Shown here: piece by piece, positions 9,929-18,380 of the stretch
Position numbering within the stretch: the first letter of the stretch is position 1
Layout: each line of letters opens with the position of its first letter
Assembly (NCBI GenBank): GCA_029202665.1
Contig: CP119326.1
Location: 248,001-312,000, forward strand
Length of the DNA: 64,000 bases
Origin: Candidatus Brevundimonas colombiensis
GTDB lineage: Bacteria > Pseudomonadota > Alphaproteobacteria > Caulobacterales > Caulobacteraceae
Direction: 5' to 3'
Program-made: the position numbers and the translations under genes
Notes under the pieces: generated by a model
Seen by the model: the letters and a program-made list of their open reading frames with translations, nothing else
Told to the model about the DNA's origin: nothing
The model's database searches: none

Positions 9929-12900
9929 TCAGACCGGACCGATTTCCAGCCGGACCGCCGCCTCTACGCCCCAGCCGAACCCTTCCCCCCATTGCGCCAC
10001 GGCGATCCGGGCATCGCCCCCCGGACCATGCGGAAAGTCTTCTGCGAACGCCGCCGTTTGATAGAGCAGGCCGTCCCCCTCGACCTCGAACACCCTCGCC
10101 ACACGCTCGCCGTCCATCACCCGAACACGGAACCGCAGCGGATCGACCATCGCCGGTTCGCCGTCCCATCCGTCGCCATACAGGCGCACGCGCGGCGTCC
10201 ATCGCACGATCCGCCCTGCCGCCGTCGGCTCGACGGTCAGGCCCGACGGCGACCACGGCCGCGCATGGACGCCCGCCGGGGTGAAGCCGACCTCGCGGAA
10301 TCCGCCGCCCGGCGCCGCCCCCGCTGGTCCCGCGCGACAGACCAGCGGCAGGCCCCGTTCGCCCCGCCCGATCTCGGCGCGCGCCAGCCGGTCGTCCAGA
10401 AACACCGCCGTCGCCCCGACCGGCGCCCCGGCCCGCATCTCGACCTCGGTCCCCTGCTGGGCGCGCAACAGGTCCGCCAGCCGCCACGTCCCCGGCCCGA
10501 CCAGGGCGGCCGACCGATACTGGATCACCTCCCATCCCGCCGCCGTTTCGACCGCCATGGCGTTGGCCCCGCCCAGCACCGCCGCCGCGACCACGCTCTC
10601 CGGCTCCCCGCCTTCGATCCGCACGACGACCGCATTGAGGGTGTCCCAGCGCCAGCGCACGCCGGGCGCCAGGGCCTGAACCAGCGTCCCGACCTTGGCC
10701 GAGGTCTCCATGTCCGCGCGGGGCGTCAGGACATCGGCGTTGGCCCCGGCGTGCAACCGCATCGTGCGCCATGGCTCCGCCGCCGCCGCGACCACCGGCC
10801 GCCCGTCGTCCTCGGCCCCCATCAGCGGCGGCAGGTCCAGCAGCTTCAGGAATGGCGCCCCGACCACGGCCGGCGCCTCGCCCCCGCGCCAGCCGCCGTC
10901 ATCTTCATGACCGCCTCGCGCCGTCGTCGGCTCCAGCACGGCCGAGGGCGTCTCGTCCGCCGTCGTCCGCACCACCCGCCAGTCTCCGGCCCGCCCCTCC
11001 AGCCGCACCCCATCCCCCGGCTCCAGCCGCATCGCCTCCAGCGGCCCCAGCGCCACGGTCACGGCCTCCATCCCGGCCCCCGCCAGCACGTCCAGCGCCG
11101 CCGCCCTGGCCAGACCGCCGCCGCACACGACGGGCAGGTCCAGATCGACCCCGCCGCCGGTCGCCGCCGCGTCGTCGCCCCGCATCACGACCGCCCCGGT
11201 CTGATAGTCCGCCGTCTCGTCGATATAGCGCACCCGCACGACGGACGGCCGCGCCTCCAGCGTCCGCGTCGCGCTGACCGACGCGCCCCGCTCGGGCAGG
11301 GCCAGGGCGTCGACCGTCAGGTCGCCCTCGACCGCGACCCGCCCCCTGACCGCGACCCGCCCATCCCGTTCAGACGCCACGGCGTCGAAGGCGGCCAGCA
11401 GCGGCTCCAGGGCGTCGCGCGTCCGCATCGGCCGGTCGATGACATAGCCGGCCGCCGCGCCCTCGACCCCCTCCACCGTTCTCTCGTCCGGCCCCAGTCC
11501 CCCGCGCGCCAGCACCGCGGTGATCAGGTCGCGCCCGTCGCCCGCCAGTCGTCCGTTAAGCCAGTGTCCGGCCCGCCACGCCCCAGCATCGGCCCAGACG
11601 TCGCCGCGCGCCGGAAAGGCCGGATAGGGCCGCGCGTCCCAGCACCAGGCGTCCGCCGCCTCCAGCATCCGCCCGCCATAGACCGCCGACATCGGATTGT
11701 TCTCGATCTTGCCGAAATGCGTCAGCACCGCCTCCAGCGCCGCCCGCTGCACCGCGTCGTCGCGCGCGCCGGTCGAGGCGGGCGGCAGATGGCTCTCGCT
11801 GCTCTTGGGGTCCTGGAACAGGTTCGGCGCATTGCCGCCGCGGTCGACCGCCGCACAGCCGAACTCCGACAGACGCACCGGCTTCATCCCCGGAACCCAG
11901 GCCGTCGGCGTCGCACGCCGGATGCCGCCCGGCCGGTCGTGATGCGGGTTCGACCACCAGCCCTTCACATCCTTGGGCCGGAACACCCAGTCCTCGCCAT
12001 AGGCCCCGTCGGCGATGGGCGAGCGCACCTGCGCCGCCCGGTCCGCGTCGCTGGCGTAGAACCAGTCGAATCCGTCCCCGCCCGCCACGCCCGCCGCCAG
12101 ATAGGCCGGGTCCGTCGCGCCCTTCCACGCCCCCGCATCGACCCCGCCGTCGCCCCCGCGCCAGTCGCTCAGCGGCGGATACCAGTCGATCGCGACGTAA
12201 TCGATGTTGGCGTCGGCCCACAGCGGATCGAGATGGAACACCACCTCCCCGCCTGTCCGCCGCCCGAAATATTCGCTCCAGTCCGCCGCATAGGACAGTT
12301 TCACGCCTGGCCCGACGATGGCCCGGCATTCCGCCGCCAGGGCCCGGAACTGCTGCACCGCCGGAAAGCCCCCGTCCGCATCCCGCGTCCCGGTCACGCC
12401 CCGCATCTCCGAGCCGATCAACAGGCCGTCCGCCCCCTCTTCGGCGGCGATCCGGGCATAGTGCAGCGCCATCCGCCTCAGGCCCCAGCCGTCCGCCGTC
12501 CCGAACAGGCCCGCCATCTCCGCCGTCGCCCCGGCGCCGTCCACGCCCGCCACGCGCCCCCGCCACGGATAGCCGGGGCAGTCCATGAAGACGAACGGAT
12601 ACAGCGTCGCCTCCAGCCCCCGCGCCTTCAGCTCGCGGATCGCCTGGCGCACGCTGTCGTCCGACGGCGTCCCGCCATAGGCCGGCGCCCCGTCCACCTG
12701 ACTGACGACATAGGCGCCCGCGCGCCCCACCCCCGCCACGGACCAGTCCATCGGTTCGGTCGGCTTGTCGCGCCGCTCCACCCCCGGCCGCACGCGGCAT
12801 TCGCCCGCCCTGAGATCGCTGCCGAACCAGCCGACGACCAGGCTGACCCGTTTCAGATTCGGCAGCTGCGCCTGAAGCTGATCCAGCGACGCCAACAGGT

Positions 12901-13657
12901 CCGCCCGTCCCTCGCCGTTATGCACATTCTCCGCCGTCGTTCGCGTCAACCCCTCGCGGCGCAGCACCGCCTCGGTCGCCAGGGCGAACTCTCCCGCCCC
13001 GGGGATCAGACAGACGCCTTCCAGCACATCCTCCAGCCGGGGCGCCTGCCCCCTGGGGCGCCGGAACACCTCGACGTTCAGCTGCGGAACCCGGTCCCCG
13101 AACGGCCCCAGCGGCAGGTCCTCGAACACCACATAGGCCGTGCCGCGATAGGCGGGCGCACCACCCGATCCGCCTGCGAATCCGGCTTGAGAAGCGCCTT
13201 CGACCGCCTCGATCAAGGGATCGGGCGTCTGGTCCTCGCCCCCGCGATGCACCCGCATGGCGACGCCGTTCATGTCCATCGGCCGCCCGTCGGCCCAGAC
13301 CCGCCCGATCCCGTCGATCTCCCCCTCGCACAACGCCACCGCGAAACTCAGCGAATAGGCGTAATCGACCGTCTTCGGCCCGCCCTTGCCCGCCCGCCCC
13401 TTGATCTTGCTCTCCACGAACCGCGCGGCCCAGATCACCTGACCCGTCACCCGCGCCCGGCCGAAGACACAGGCCATCGGCGATCCCTCCGCCGTTCCCT
13501 GAACCTTCAGCGTCTCGATGCGCGGCCCGATCTGGCGCGCCGGACCCAAGGACCCGATCACGCGACTGTCGACCGCCCGCCCGATGGTCGCGCCGATCAC
13601 GCGCCCGATCCCGCCGCCGACCGACTGCCCGACCGCGCTCAGTACGACTTGCGCCAT
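9929..13657 (-). CDS. GTA gp15, baseplate multidomain protein (megatron)
   Basis: This 1242-residue protein is the last and largest gene of the GTA cluster and matches the tail-tip host-interaction protein. It starts with a membrane-like glycine-rich stretch (VGQSVGGGIGRVIGAT). It then has the gp15 N-terminal domain, a TIM-barrel-like region at about residues 400-720 (LSYAADWSEYF, IDYVAIDWYPPLSDW), and the phage-tail-3 type domain with AAGYVIDRPMRTRDAL near 750. In RcGTA this protein closes the baseplate and contacts the cell envelope. Its start lies 47 bp from the divergent gene at 13705. Confidence 0.93.
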   Translation of the reverse strand: MAQVVLSAVGQSVGGGIGRVIGATIGRAVDSRVIGSLGPARQIGPRIETLKVQGTAEGSPMACVFGRARVTGQVIWAARFVESKIKGRAGKGGPKTVDYAYSLSFAVALCEGEIDGIGRVWADGRPMDMNGVAMRVHRGGEDQTPDPLIEAVEGASQAGFAGGSGGAPAYRGTAYVVFEDLPLGPFGDRVPQLNVEVFRRPRGQAPRLEDVLEGVCLIPGAGEFALATEAVLRREGLTRTTAENVHNGEGRADLLASLDQLQAQLPNLKRVSLVVGWFGSDLRAGECRVRPGVERRDKPTEPMDWSVAGVGRAGAYVVSQVDGAPAYGGTPSDDSVRQAIRELKARGLEATLYPFVFMDCPGYPWRGRVAGVDGAGATAEMAGLFGTADGWGLRRMALHYARIAAEEGADGLLIGSEMRGVTGTRDADGGFPAVQQFRALAAECRAIVGPGVKLSYAADWSEYFGRRTGGEVVFHLDPLWADANIDYVAIDWYPPLSDWRGGDGGVDAGAWKGATDPAYLAAGVAGGDGFDWFYASDADRAAQVRSPIADGAYGEDWVFRPKDVKGWWSNPHHDRPGGIRRATPTAWVPGMKPVRLSEFGCAAVDRGGNAPNLFQDPKSSESHLPPASTGARDDAVQRAALEAVLTHFGKIENNPMSAVYGGRMLEAADAWCWDARPYPAFPARGDVWADAGAWRAGHWLNGRLAGDGRDLITAVLARGGLGPDERTVEGVEGAAAGYVIDRPMRTRDALEPLLAAFDAVASERDGRVAVRGRVAVEGDLTVDALALPERGASVSATRTLEARPSVVRVRYIDETADYQTGAVVMRGDDAAATGGGVDLDLPVVCGGGLARAAALDVLAGAGMEAVTVALGPLEAMRLEPGDGVRLEGRAGDWRVVRTTADETPSAVLEPTTARGGHEDDGGWRGGEAPAVVGAPFLKLLDLPPLMGAEDDGRPVVAAAAEPWRTMRLHAGANADVLTPRADMETSAKVGTLVQALAPGVRWRWDTLNAVVVRIEGGEPESVVAAAVLGGANAMAVETAAGWEVIQYRSAALVGPGTWRLADLLRAQQGTEVEMRAGAPVGATAVFLDDRLARAEIGRGERGLPLVCRAGPAGAAPGGGFREVGFTPAGVHARPWSPSGLTVEPTAAGRIVRWTPRVRLYGDGWDGEPAMVDPLRFRVRVMDGERVARVFEVEGDGLLYQTAAFAEDFPHGPGGDARIAVAQWGEGFGWGVEAAVRLEIGPV

Positions 13658-13704
13658 GCTGCAACCTTCTGTCTTGTTCTTGTGGTTTCAGTGGAACAGG
13701 AACG

Positions 13705-14145
13705 ATGTCAGGCTTCGCCAATCCCACCCGGCGCGGGTGGCGCATGCTGTGGCTGTTCCTTGGCGGGCTTACGGCTCTGATCGCCGTCTGGCTCCTGCTG
13801 TCACCGCTGTTTCTCTATAGCCAGGCGCGCTTGAAGGCAGGCGATGCGCCCTACTGCCTCTACACCCCTAACCCGCACTCTTATGGAACCCATGAGATCA
13901 CGCATTTGCGCGAACTCGCCTGGCCCCGAGAGCGCAAACGCTGTGGCGGGGCAGGCCCCTGCGACTGGCGGTTCGAATTCCATGCGGTCCTCGCCATCGC
14001 GGACCGCAAAGACAACGCGCTTTACAACTGGTCTTATAGTCGGTTCGGCTTTCAACCGATCACGCCGTATTCGCGTGATATGCTCGGTCATGGAAACGAG
14101 CGATGCGCGCCGCAGCGGGATTTCCTAGGCAAGCTTCCTTGGTGA
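13705..14145 (+). CDS. Hypothetical membrane-anchored protein inserted in the GTA cluster
   Basis: The 146-residue protein has one clear N-terminal transmembrane helix (residues about 14-37, LWLFLGGLTALIAVWLLL) and a soluble remainder with Cys, His, Tyr and Trp. The family is not recognised. It runs opposite to the GTA genes between gp15 and gp14, and its last 21 bp overlap the 3' end of gp14. ATG 13705 gives a membrane start typical of a real protein, but no strong ribosome binding site is seen. It could be a passenger acquired by insertion into the cluster. Confidence 0.6.
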   Translation: MSGFANPTRRGWRMLWLFLGGLTALIAVWLLLSPLFLYSQARLKAGDAPYCLYTPNPHSYGTHEITHLRELAWPRERKRCGGAGPCDWRFEFHAVLAIADRKDNALYNWSYSRFGFQPITPYSRDMLGHGNERCAPQRDFLGKLPW

Positions 14146-14718
14146 TTCCGGAAACCGGAACGCCGCGACCAGCCGCCGCCGCCACCACGTCCCCATCCAG
14201 CTTTCGACCACCGCCCGCCCCCAATAGGCGTGGATCATCCTCGGCTCCGGCCCGTCGTCCGCGCTCAGAATGGCGCAGTGTTTCGCCGCCGCCCCCGGCG
14301 ACATCCGAAACAGCAGCACGTCGCCCGGCCGCATCTCATCGACCGCCACCGCCCGCATCCACCGCCCCGCCGCCTCCAGCAACGTCTCGCGCCCGCCGAC
14401 CTCGGCCCAGTCCGCCGAATAGGCCGGAACCACCTCCGGCTCCTCGCCCACGACCTCGCGCCAAACCCCGCGCACCAGGCCCAGACAGTCCGCGCCCACG
14501 CCCCTGACGCTGGCCTGATGTCGATACGGCGTCCCCAGCCACGCCCGCGCGGCGGCGACGACCACCGCACCAATGTCTCCCTCCCCCTGCGGGGGAGGGT
14601 CGTCGCGCAGCGACGGGGTGGGGGCGGCCCGGCGACCGGACTCCGATGGCTCGGCCGTCCCCACCCGCTCTCGCCTTCGGCTCGACCACCCTCCCCCACG
14701 GGGGGAGGGAGAGGTCAT
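14125..14718 (-). CDS. GTA gp14, NlpC/P60 cell-wall peptidase
   Basis: The conserved part (from AAARAWLGTPYRHQAS) has the NlpC/P60 Cys in GADCLGLVRGVWRE, the His in AAKHCAIL and a MIHAYWGRAVVESW end. In GTA particles it sits in the tail tip and locally opens peptidoglycan. The ATG at 14718, 12 bases after the gp13 stop, would read in frame through a palindromic repeat and add about 48 non-homologous residues. A GTG at 14565 would give about 146 residues, near the usual family length, with the repeat's GAGGGAGA as ribosome binding site. The start is therefore unsettled. Confidence 0.85.
   Translation of the reverse strand: MTSPSPRGGGWSSRRRERVGTAEPSESGRRAAPTPSLRDDPPPQGEGDIGAVVVAAARAWLGTPYRHQASVRGVGADCLGLVRGVWREVVGEEPEVVPAYSADWAEVGGRETLLEAAGRWMRAVAVDEMRPGDVLLFRMSPGAAAKHCAILSADDGPEPRMIHAYWGRAVVESWMGTWWRRRLVAAFRFPESPRKLA
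14576..14712. repeat. GC-rich palindromic element (copy 1) at gp13-gp14 junction
   Basis: The left end TCTCCCTCCCCCTGCGGGGG and the right end CCCCCACGGGGGGAGGGAGA are inverted copies, each with its own CCCTCCCC/GGGGAGGG hairpin, around a variable centre. The same design recurs at 23711, 27961 and 44216. The frame of gp14 stays open through it. Confidence 0.85.
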
Positions 14719-14729
14719 CTCATTCCCCC

Positions 14730-15380
14730 TCACCGCCGGCTCCCGCCGTCGTTCCGCCCCCCGCCCGCCGGATAGGCGGTCAGGAAATCGTCCCCCGGCA
14801 CATCCGGAAAGCCGCGAAAGTTCACGCCGTTCGCGAATGTTCCGACGCAGGTCTGCCATCGTTTGTCGCAGGTCCGCCCCGCCGCATCGGCTGCGCGGCA
14901 CCGGGAGTCACCCAGCCGCGCGTCGCACATCCGGCCATAGGTCCGCCCGACCACCCGCTCCAGCTTCGCCAGCGGCCCCTCAAGTTCGGCCACGAACGAC
15001 AAAGCCTCTTGGCGCCTGATCCGCGCCAGCGTCCCGACCCACAGCCGCACCCTCAGCGTCGGCTGCATCCAGTCCACGCGCCACAGTTCGACCGACGCCT
15101 GGTCGTACAGCCCCGCCGCCACGTCCGCCTCGGTGATCGCCTGATCGTCCAGCGCGCCCGCCGCCGAAACCGATCCGGCCGCCAGCCCGACGGCGCTCTC
15201 GCCCGCGCCCGCCGTCCAGCCGCTGGCGGCGCGACAGACCACCCCGTCCATGATCAGATCGCGGTCGTGATCGGTGAATCCCATCGCCACGCCGTCCCGC
15301 TTCTTCAGGCGCCAGACATGACAAAGCGTCGCCGCCCCGCTCTCGACGCGGGCGGCCAGGTCTTCCGGTATGTGTCTCAT
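14730..15380 (-). CDS. GTA gp13, DUF2163 distal tail/baseplate protein
   Basis: This 216-residue protein matches the DUF2163 phage-tail family: N-terminal DLAARVESGAATLCHVWRLK, GFTDHDRDL, and a C-terminal cysteine cluster (CDARLGDSRC, CDKRWQTC) that in RcGTA gp13 binds an iron-sulfur cluster. Four cysteines are visible with this pattern. It is a component of the baseplate hub. It lies between gp12 and gp14 as expected. The last residues (GGGRNDGGSRR) are a low-complexity tail. Confidence 0.92.
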   Translation of the reverse strand: MRHIPEDLAARVESGAATLCHVWRLKKRDGVAMGFTDHDRDLIMDGVVCRAASGWTAGAGESAVGLAAGSVSAAGALDDQAITEADVAAGLYDQASVELWRVDWMQPTLRVRLWVGTLARIRRQEALSFVAELEGPLAKLERVVGRTYGRMCDARLGDSRCRAADAAGRTCDKRWQTCVGTFANGVNFRGFPDVPGDDFLTAYPAGGGRNDGGSRR

Positions 15381-15404
15381 GTTCGCTTTCGCTCAGGGAA
15401 AGTG

Positions 15405-15523
15405 AGTGGCGAGTGACGAGTAGCGAGCAACTGCCGAGGCAGGCGAACGACTGCGTCATGGCCTTGGCGACAGGAACGACGGCGCTCACTCGTCACTCGC
15501 CACTAATCACTCGCCACTCGCCT
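15405..15523. repeat. Inverted repeat at gp12-gp13 junction (GAGTGGCGAGTGACGAG family)
   Basis: A 17-bp arm at 15405-15421 (AGTGGCGAGTGACGAGT) is perfectly complementary to 15488-15504. A further degenerate copy of the right arm follows to 15523. It fills the only sizeable gap (144 bp) between gp13 and gp12. Related arms occur at 17661-17715 and around 19131-19218, always at GTA gene junctions. Confidence 0.8.
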
Positions 15524-16138
15524 TCAAACCCTCACCTCGATCAGCGGAACCGCCGCCATCCGGCCCGCCTCGAAACTTTCCAGCGTCGTCTCGATCCGGT
15601 CGGTGTCGAACCGGACCGGCGTGTCGAACAGGAAGCCCGCCGTCACCGGAACGCCGACGCCCGGCGCGGTCGCCAGGGTCACCCGCCCGGTCGCAGCATC
15701 GAGTGTGAAGCCCGAGGTCTCCACCCCGCCGACCGCGACGCGCACCGATCCCTCGACCGGCTTGGCGATCGGCCGCGCCACGTCGCCATAGGCCTTGGTC
15801 AGGTCGAAGCCCGTCCGCGCCCCGTCGCCCACGCCCAGCGCCTGATCTTGGGCCGCTGCCGTCCCGCCCGGCGCGCACGACTTGAAGTCGGCGAAGTCCT
15901 TGAACCGGAACCCGTACAGCCGCCCGCGCCGCGCCTCGAAGAAGGCGGTCAAGGCCGCCATGTCGTCCAGCGACCTCAGGTTCGCCCCGATCAGATACCG
16001 CCTGCGCCCCAGCGCCCAGGGCGTCGAACGCCGCTCGAACCCGGACGCCAGGGTCGTGATCTCCGTTCTTCGCTCCACCCCGCCGGTCGAACCGAACGCC
16101 AGCCGCGCGGGCAGCCGCACCTCGTGAAAGGCGACCAT
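15524..16138 (-). CDS. GTA gp12, DUF2460 distal tail protein
   Basis: The 204-residue protein matches DUF2460/TIGR02217, the distal tail (Dit-like) protein of GTA particles: FHEVRLPARLAFGSTGGVERRTEI, ERRSTPWALGRRRY and AFFEARRGRLYGFRFKDF are typical. It forms the ring between tail tube and baseplate. ATG 16138 is chosen because GGAGAGTGATC precedes it and the homologous start is MVAFHEV; the open frame extends to 16219 without homology. Its start region abuts the divergent DUF805 gene. Confidence 0.92.
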   Translation of the reverse strand: MVAFHEVRLPARLAFGSTGGVERRTEITTLASGFERRSTPWALGRRRYLIGANLRSLDDMAALTAFFEARRGRLYGFRFKDFADFKSCAPGGTAAAQDQALGVGDGARTGFDLTKAYGDVARPIAKPVEGSVRVAVGGVETSGFTLDAATGRVTLATAPGVGVPVTAGFLFDTPVRFDTDRIETTLESFEAGRMAAVPLIEVRV

Positions 16139-16223
16139 GATCACTCTCCTGTTGTGCGAAGCCGCCCGTCCGGTCCAAAGCTTGGCGGCGGCGTCAGGGC
16201 CGCGTCTTCTCGGGAACACGGCC

Positions 16224-16871
16224 TTGCGCGGCGAAATCCTCAGCTACGATCCCGTCACCGGCGACGGTCTGGTCAGCGGCGACGACCTGCAGCGGTACGG
16301 TTTCACCTCGACCGCCGCCGGTCTCGAACCCGGCCGGCGCGTCGATTTCGTCGTGCAGGACGACCAGGCCGTCAGCCTGATGACGCTGCGGGACGGCGTC
16401 CCGCCCCCGGCCGTCTATGCGCCCGAGCCGGACCTGGGCCTGTGGGGGTATTTCGTCCGCTGCGTCACCGAACGCTACATCGACGGCCAGGGCCGGGCGC
16501 GGCGCAGGGAATACTGGTCCTTCGCCCTGGTCCAGTTCCTGATGCTGATACTCGCCATGATGCCGATCATCGGGCTGGCCATCGCCGACGCCGAGGGCGG
16601 CTATGACATGGAGACTTGGGGCGTCGCCTGGATCTGCATCGTCGCCCTGATCTCTTTCGCGCTTGTCATTCCCGGCGTCGCCGTCACGATCCGGCGCTTC
16701 CACGACGTGGGCCTCAGCGGCTGGCTGATCCTGATCGGCCTCGTTCCCTATGTGGGCGGCCTGTTCGTCTTCGTCGTCAGCCTGTTGCCGTCCCAACCGG
16801 CCGTGAACGTCCACGGCGCGCCGCCCGGCGGCCTTGGCGCATTACAATACCGTCAGGATCAGCCGTCCTGA
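16224..16871 (+). CDS. Membrane protein: cold-shock-like domain fused to DUF805 (first of a pair)
   Basis: Residues 1-60 resemble a short OB-fold/cold-shock-like domain (RGEILSYDPVTGDGLVSG and RYGFTS). The rest is a DUF805 membrane domain with several hydrophobic helices and the family motif TIRRFHDVGLSGWLILI. TTG 16224 aligns exactly with the N-terminus of the downstream paralogue and is preferred; an in-frame ATG at 16137 would overlap the start of divergent gp12. The gene is on the strand opposite to the GTA genes. Function is unknown. Confidence 0.75.
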   Translation: MRGEILSYDPVTGDGLVSGDDLQRYGFTSTAAGLEPGRRVDFVVQDDQAVSLMTLRDGVPPPAVYAPEPDLGLWGYFVRCVTERYIDGQGRARRREYWSFALVQFLMLILAMMPIIGLAIADAEGGYDMETWGVAWICIVALISFALVIPGVAVTIRRFHDVGLSGWLILIGLVPYVGGLFVFVVSLLPSQPAVNVHGAPPGGLGALQYRQDQPS

Positions 16872-16937
16872 CCTTTTCGGGTTGCTGGGATTGCATGGGT
16901 CGGCGATGTTGCCCCCGCGCCGAGCCTGGCGCCATTC

Positions 16938-17651
16938 ATGGAGATCTCAGTGCGCGGTGAAATTCTCAGCTACGACGCCACGACCGGCGTCGGTCTGATC
17001 AGCGGCGACGACGGCGCGCGTTACGACTTCACATCCGCCGCGCTTCAGTCGCCGGCCGTGCCGGCCGCCGGCGTGCGCGTCGATTTCGTGCCCGAGGGAT
17101 CAGTCGCCACCCAGATCCTGATCCTGGCCGGCGCCCCCACCACCGCCGGCGTCGCCGGGGGTTACGCCAGCTCCACCTCGACCGCCGCCGGCGCGATCGA
17201 CTGGCAAAAGCTGTTCCTGTCGTTCGAAGGTCGCCTGCGTCGCTCGCAGTTCTGGATCGGCTGGCTGGTTCTCTTCGGCGTCAACATCGTCATCAGCTGG
17301 ATTCCGATCATCAACCTGCTGGGCGTCGTGCTGATCTGGCCGAACCTGGCCATTTCGGTGAAGCGTCTGCACGACATGGGCAAGACCGGCTGGCTGGTCG
17401 CCATTCCCTGGGTCGGCTCGGTCATCGCCTTCGCCGCAGGCTTCGCCATGGTCATCGCGGCCGCCGTCGCCAACGGCTATTCCGAAGACTATTATGAGGG
17501 CAATCCGGCCGCCGTCTTCGCGCTGATGGGTCCGGCCTTCGGCCTGTTCGCCATCGCCGGCCTGCTGTGGCTGGCCTTCCTGCTGTGGATCGGCATCGTC
17601 GACAGCCAGAAGGGCGAAAACCGCTTCGGCCCGAACCCCAAGGGCGAATAG
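16938..17651 (+). CDS. Membrane protein: cold-shock-like domain fused to DUF805 (second of a pair)
   Basis: The 237-residue protein is a paralogue of the one just upstream: RGEILSYDATTGVGLISGDD and RYDFTS at the N-terminus, then a DUF805 domain with RRSQFWIGWLVLFG, the SVKRLHDMGKTGWLV motif and three further hydrophobic helices. The 66-bp spacing suggests a two-gene transcript. The pair splits GTA gp12 from gp11 and runs opposite to them. A role in GTA biology is not shown; it may be a passenger. Confidence 0.85.
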   Translation: MEISVRGEILSYDATTGVGLISGDDGARYDFTSAALQSPAVPAAGVRVDFVPEGSVATQILILAGAPTTAGVAGGYASSTSTAAGAIDWQKLFLSFEGRLRRSQFWIGWLVLFGVNIVISWIPIINLLGVVLIWPNLAISVKRLHDMGKTGWLVAIPWVGSVIAFAAGFAMVIAAAVANGYSEDYYEGNPAAVFALMGPAFGLFAIAGLLWLAFLLWIGIVDSQKGENRFGPNPKGE

Positions 17652-17660
17652 GCAACAGGT

Positions 17661-17715
17661 GGCGAGCGACGAGCGGCCAGCGGCGGGACGCGCCGCATCC
17701 CCATCGTCGCTCGCC
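17661..17715. repeat. Inverted repeat at the 3' end of gp11
   Basis: GGCGAGCGACGA (17661-17672) is the reverse complement of TCGTCGCTCGCC (17704-17715), leaving a 31-base loop. It lies between the convergent DUF805 gene and gp11 and touches the gp11 stop codon. It belongs to the same loose family as the repeat at 15405-15523 and may act as a terminator for both. Confidence 0.7.
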
Positions 17716-17716
17716 G

Positions 17717-18210
17717 CTACATCCGCCGCGCGCCCAGGCTGACCGCCCGCGCCAGCATCTGGGCGATCTGCGCCTCGGACCGCAGCAGGGCCGGCGCCCC
17801 GCCGTCCACCGTCACATTGACCGTAACCCCGCCGCCCGAAACCGGGCCGATCTCGCCGCCCGTCGCGGGACGAAACACCTCCGGCCCGCGCTCTCCGACC
17901 AGATAGGCGCCCCCGCCCCGCCGAAGCTGGACATCGCCGCCTGGATGGCGGCGCCGAGGCCGCCCTGCGATCCCGCCGCCGCGTTCACCGCGTTCAGCAC
18001 CGCCCGCGCCAGTTCGGCCAACGACACCTCCCCGTCCGCCGCCGCCCGCGCCAGCGATCGCGTCAGGCTGTCGCCGGCCCGCCCGAACGCCGCCTCAATG
18101 GCGTCGGCCGCATCCTTCGCCGGCGCCTTCAGCGCCTCCAGCGCCGCCCCGGCCTCGGCGGCGCGCAGGGCGACGTCGTCGATCCGGTCCCGTCCGATCT
18201 CATCCGCCAT
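17717..18210 (-). pseudogene. GTA gp11, tape-measure-like protein, frameshifted
   Basis: The first ~96 residues (MADEIGRDRIDDVALRAAEA to AAIQAAMSSFGGAG) are read from ATG 18210, which overlaps the gp10.1 stop. In that frame the protein then turns to arginine-rich nonsense ending at 17812. In the -1 frame the family-like end appears directly: AYLVGERGPEVFRPATGG, then VTVNVTVDGGAP and a stop at 17717. One extra base in the C/G runs at 17910-17919 would restore a ~164-residue gp11. Sequencing error, pseudogene and -1 ribosomal frameshift remain possible. Confidence 0.75.
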
Positions 18211-18376
18211 CCGGCCAAACCTCCATCAATCGCGCCAGCCCCTCGCGCCCCAGCGGCGCCGCCGCCTGCGGCGTCTGGGTCAGCATCCGCCATTCCTTCA
18301 ACGACAGCCGCCAGAACGCCTCGGGCGCCACGCCCATCGCGCCCGCCAACCTCAACATCTCGCCCCAAGGGGTCAC
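18200..18376 (-). CDS. GTA gp10.1, small tail assembly chaperone-like protein (Rcc01693 type)
   Basis: This 58-residue gene is too short for ordinary ORF cut-offs but clear from content: WGEMLRLAGAMGVAPEAFW followed by RLSLKEWRMLTQ matches the small Rcc01693-type protein always found between gp10 and gp11. GTG 18376 is used because GGAGGA lies 7 bases upstream. Its stop overlaps the start of gp11, and its start follows the gp10 stop by 4 bp. It probably helps tail tube or tape-measure assembly. Confidence 0.85.
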   Translation of the reverse strand: MTPWGEMLRLAGAMGVAPEAFWRLSLKEWRMLTQTPQAAAPLGREGLARLMEVWPDGG

Positions 18377-18380
18377 CTCG

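Noticed and set aside
9869..13780. A 1303-codon open frame on the plus strand opposite gp15
   Set aside because: It is an antisense shadow caused by high GC and codon bias; the translation is Arg/Pro/His-rich with no domain, while the minus-strand protein is a clear GTA gp15.
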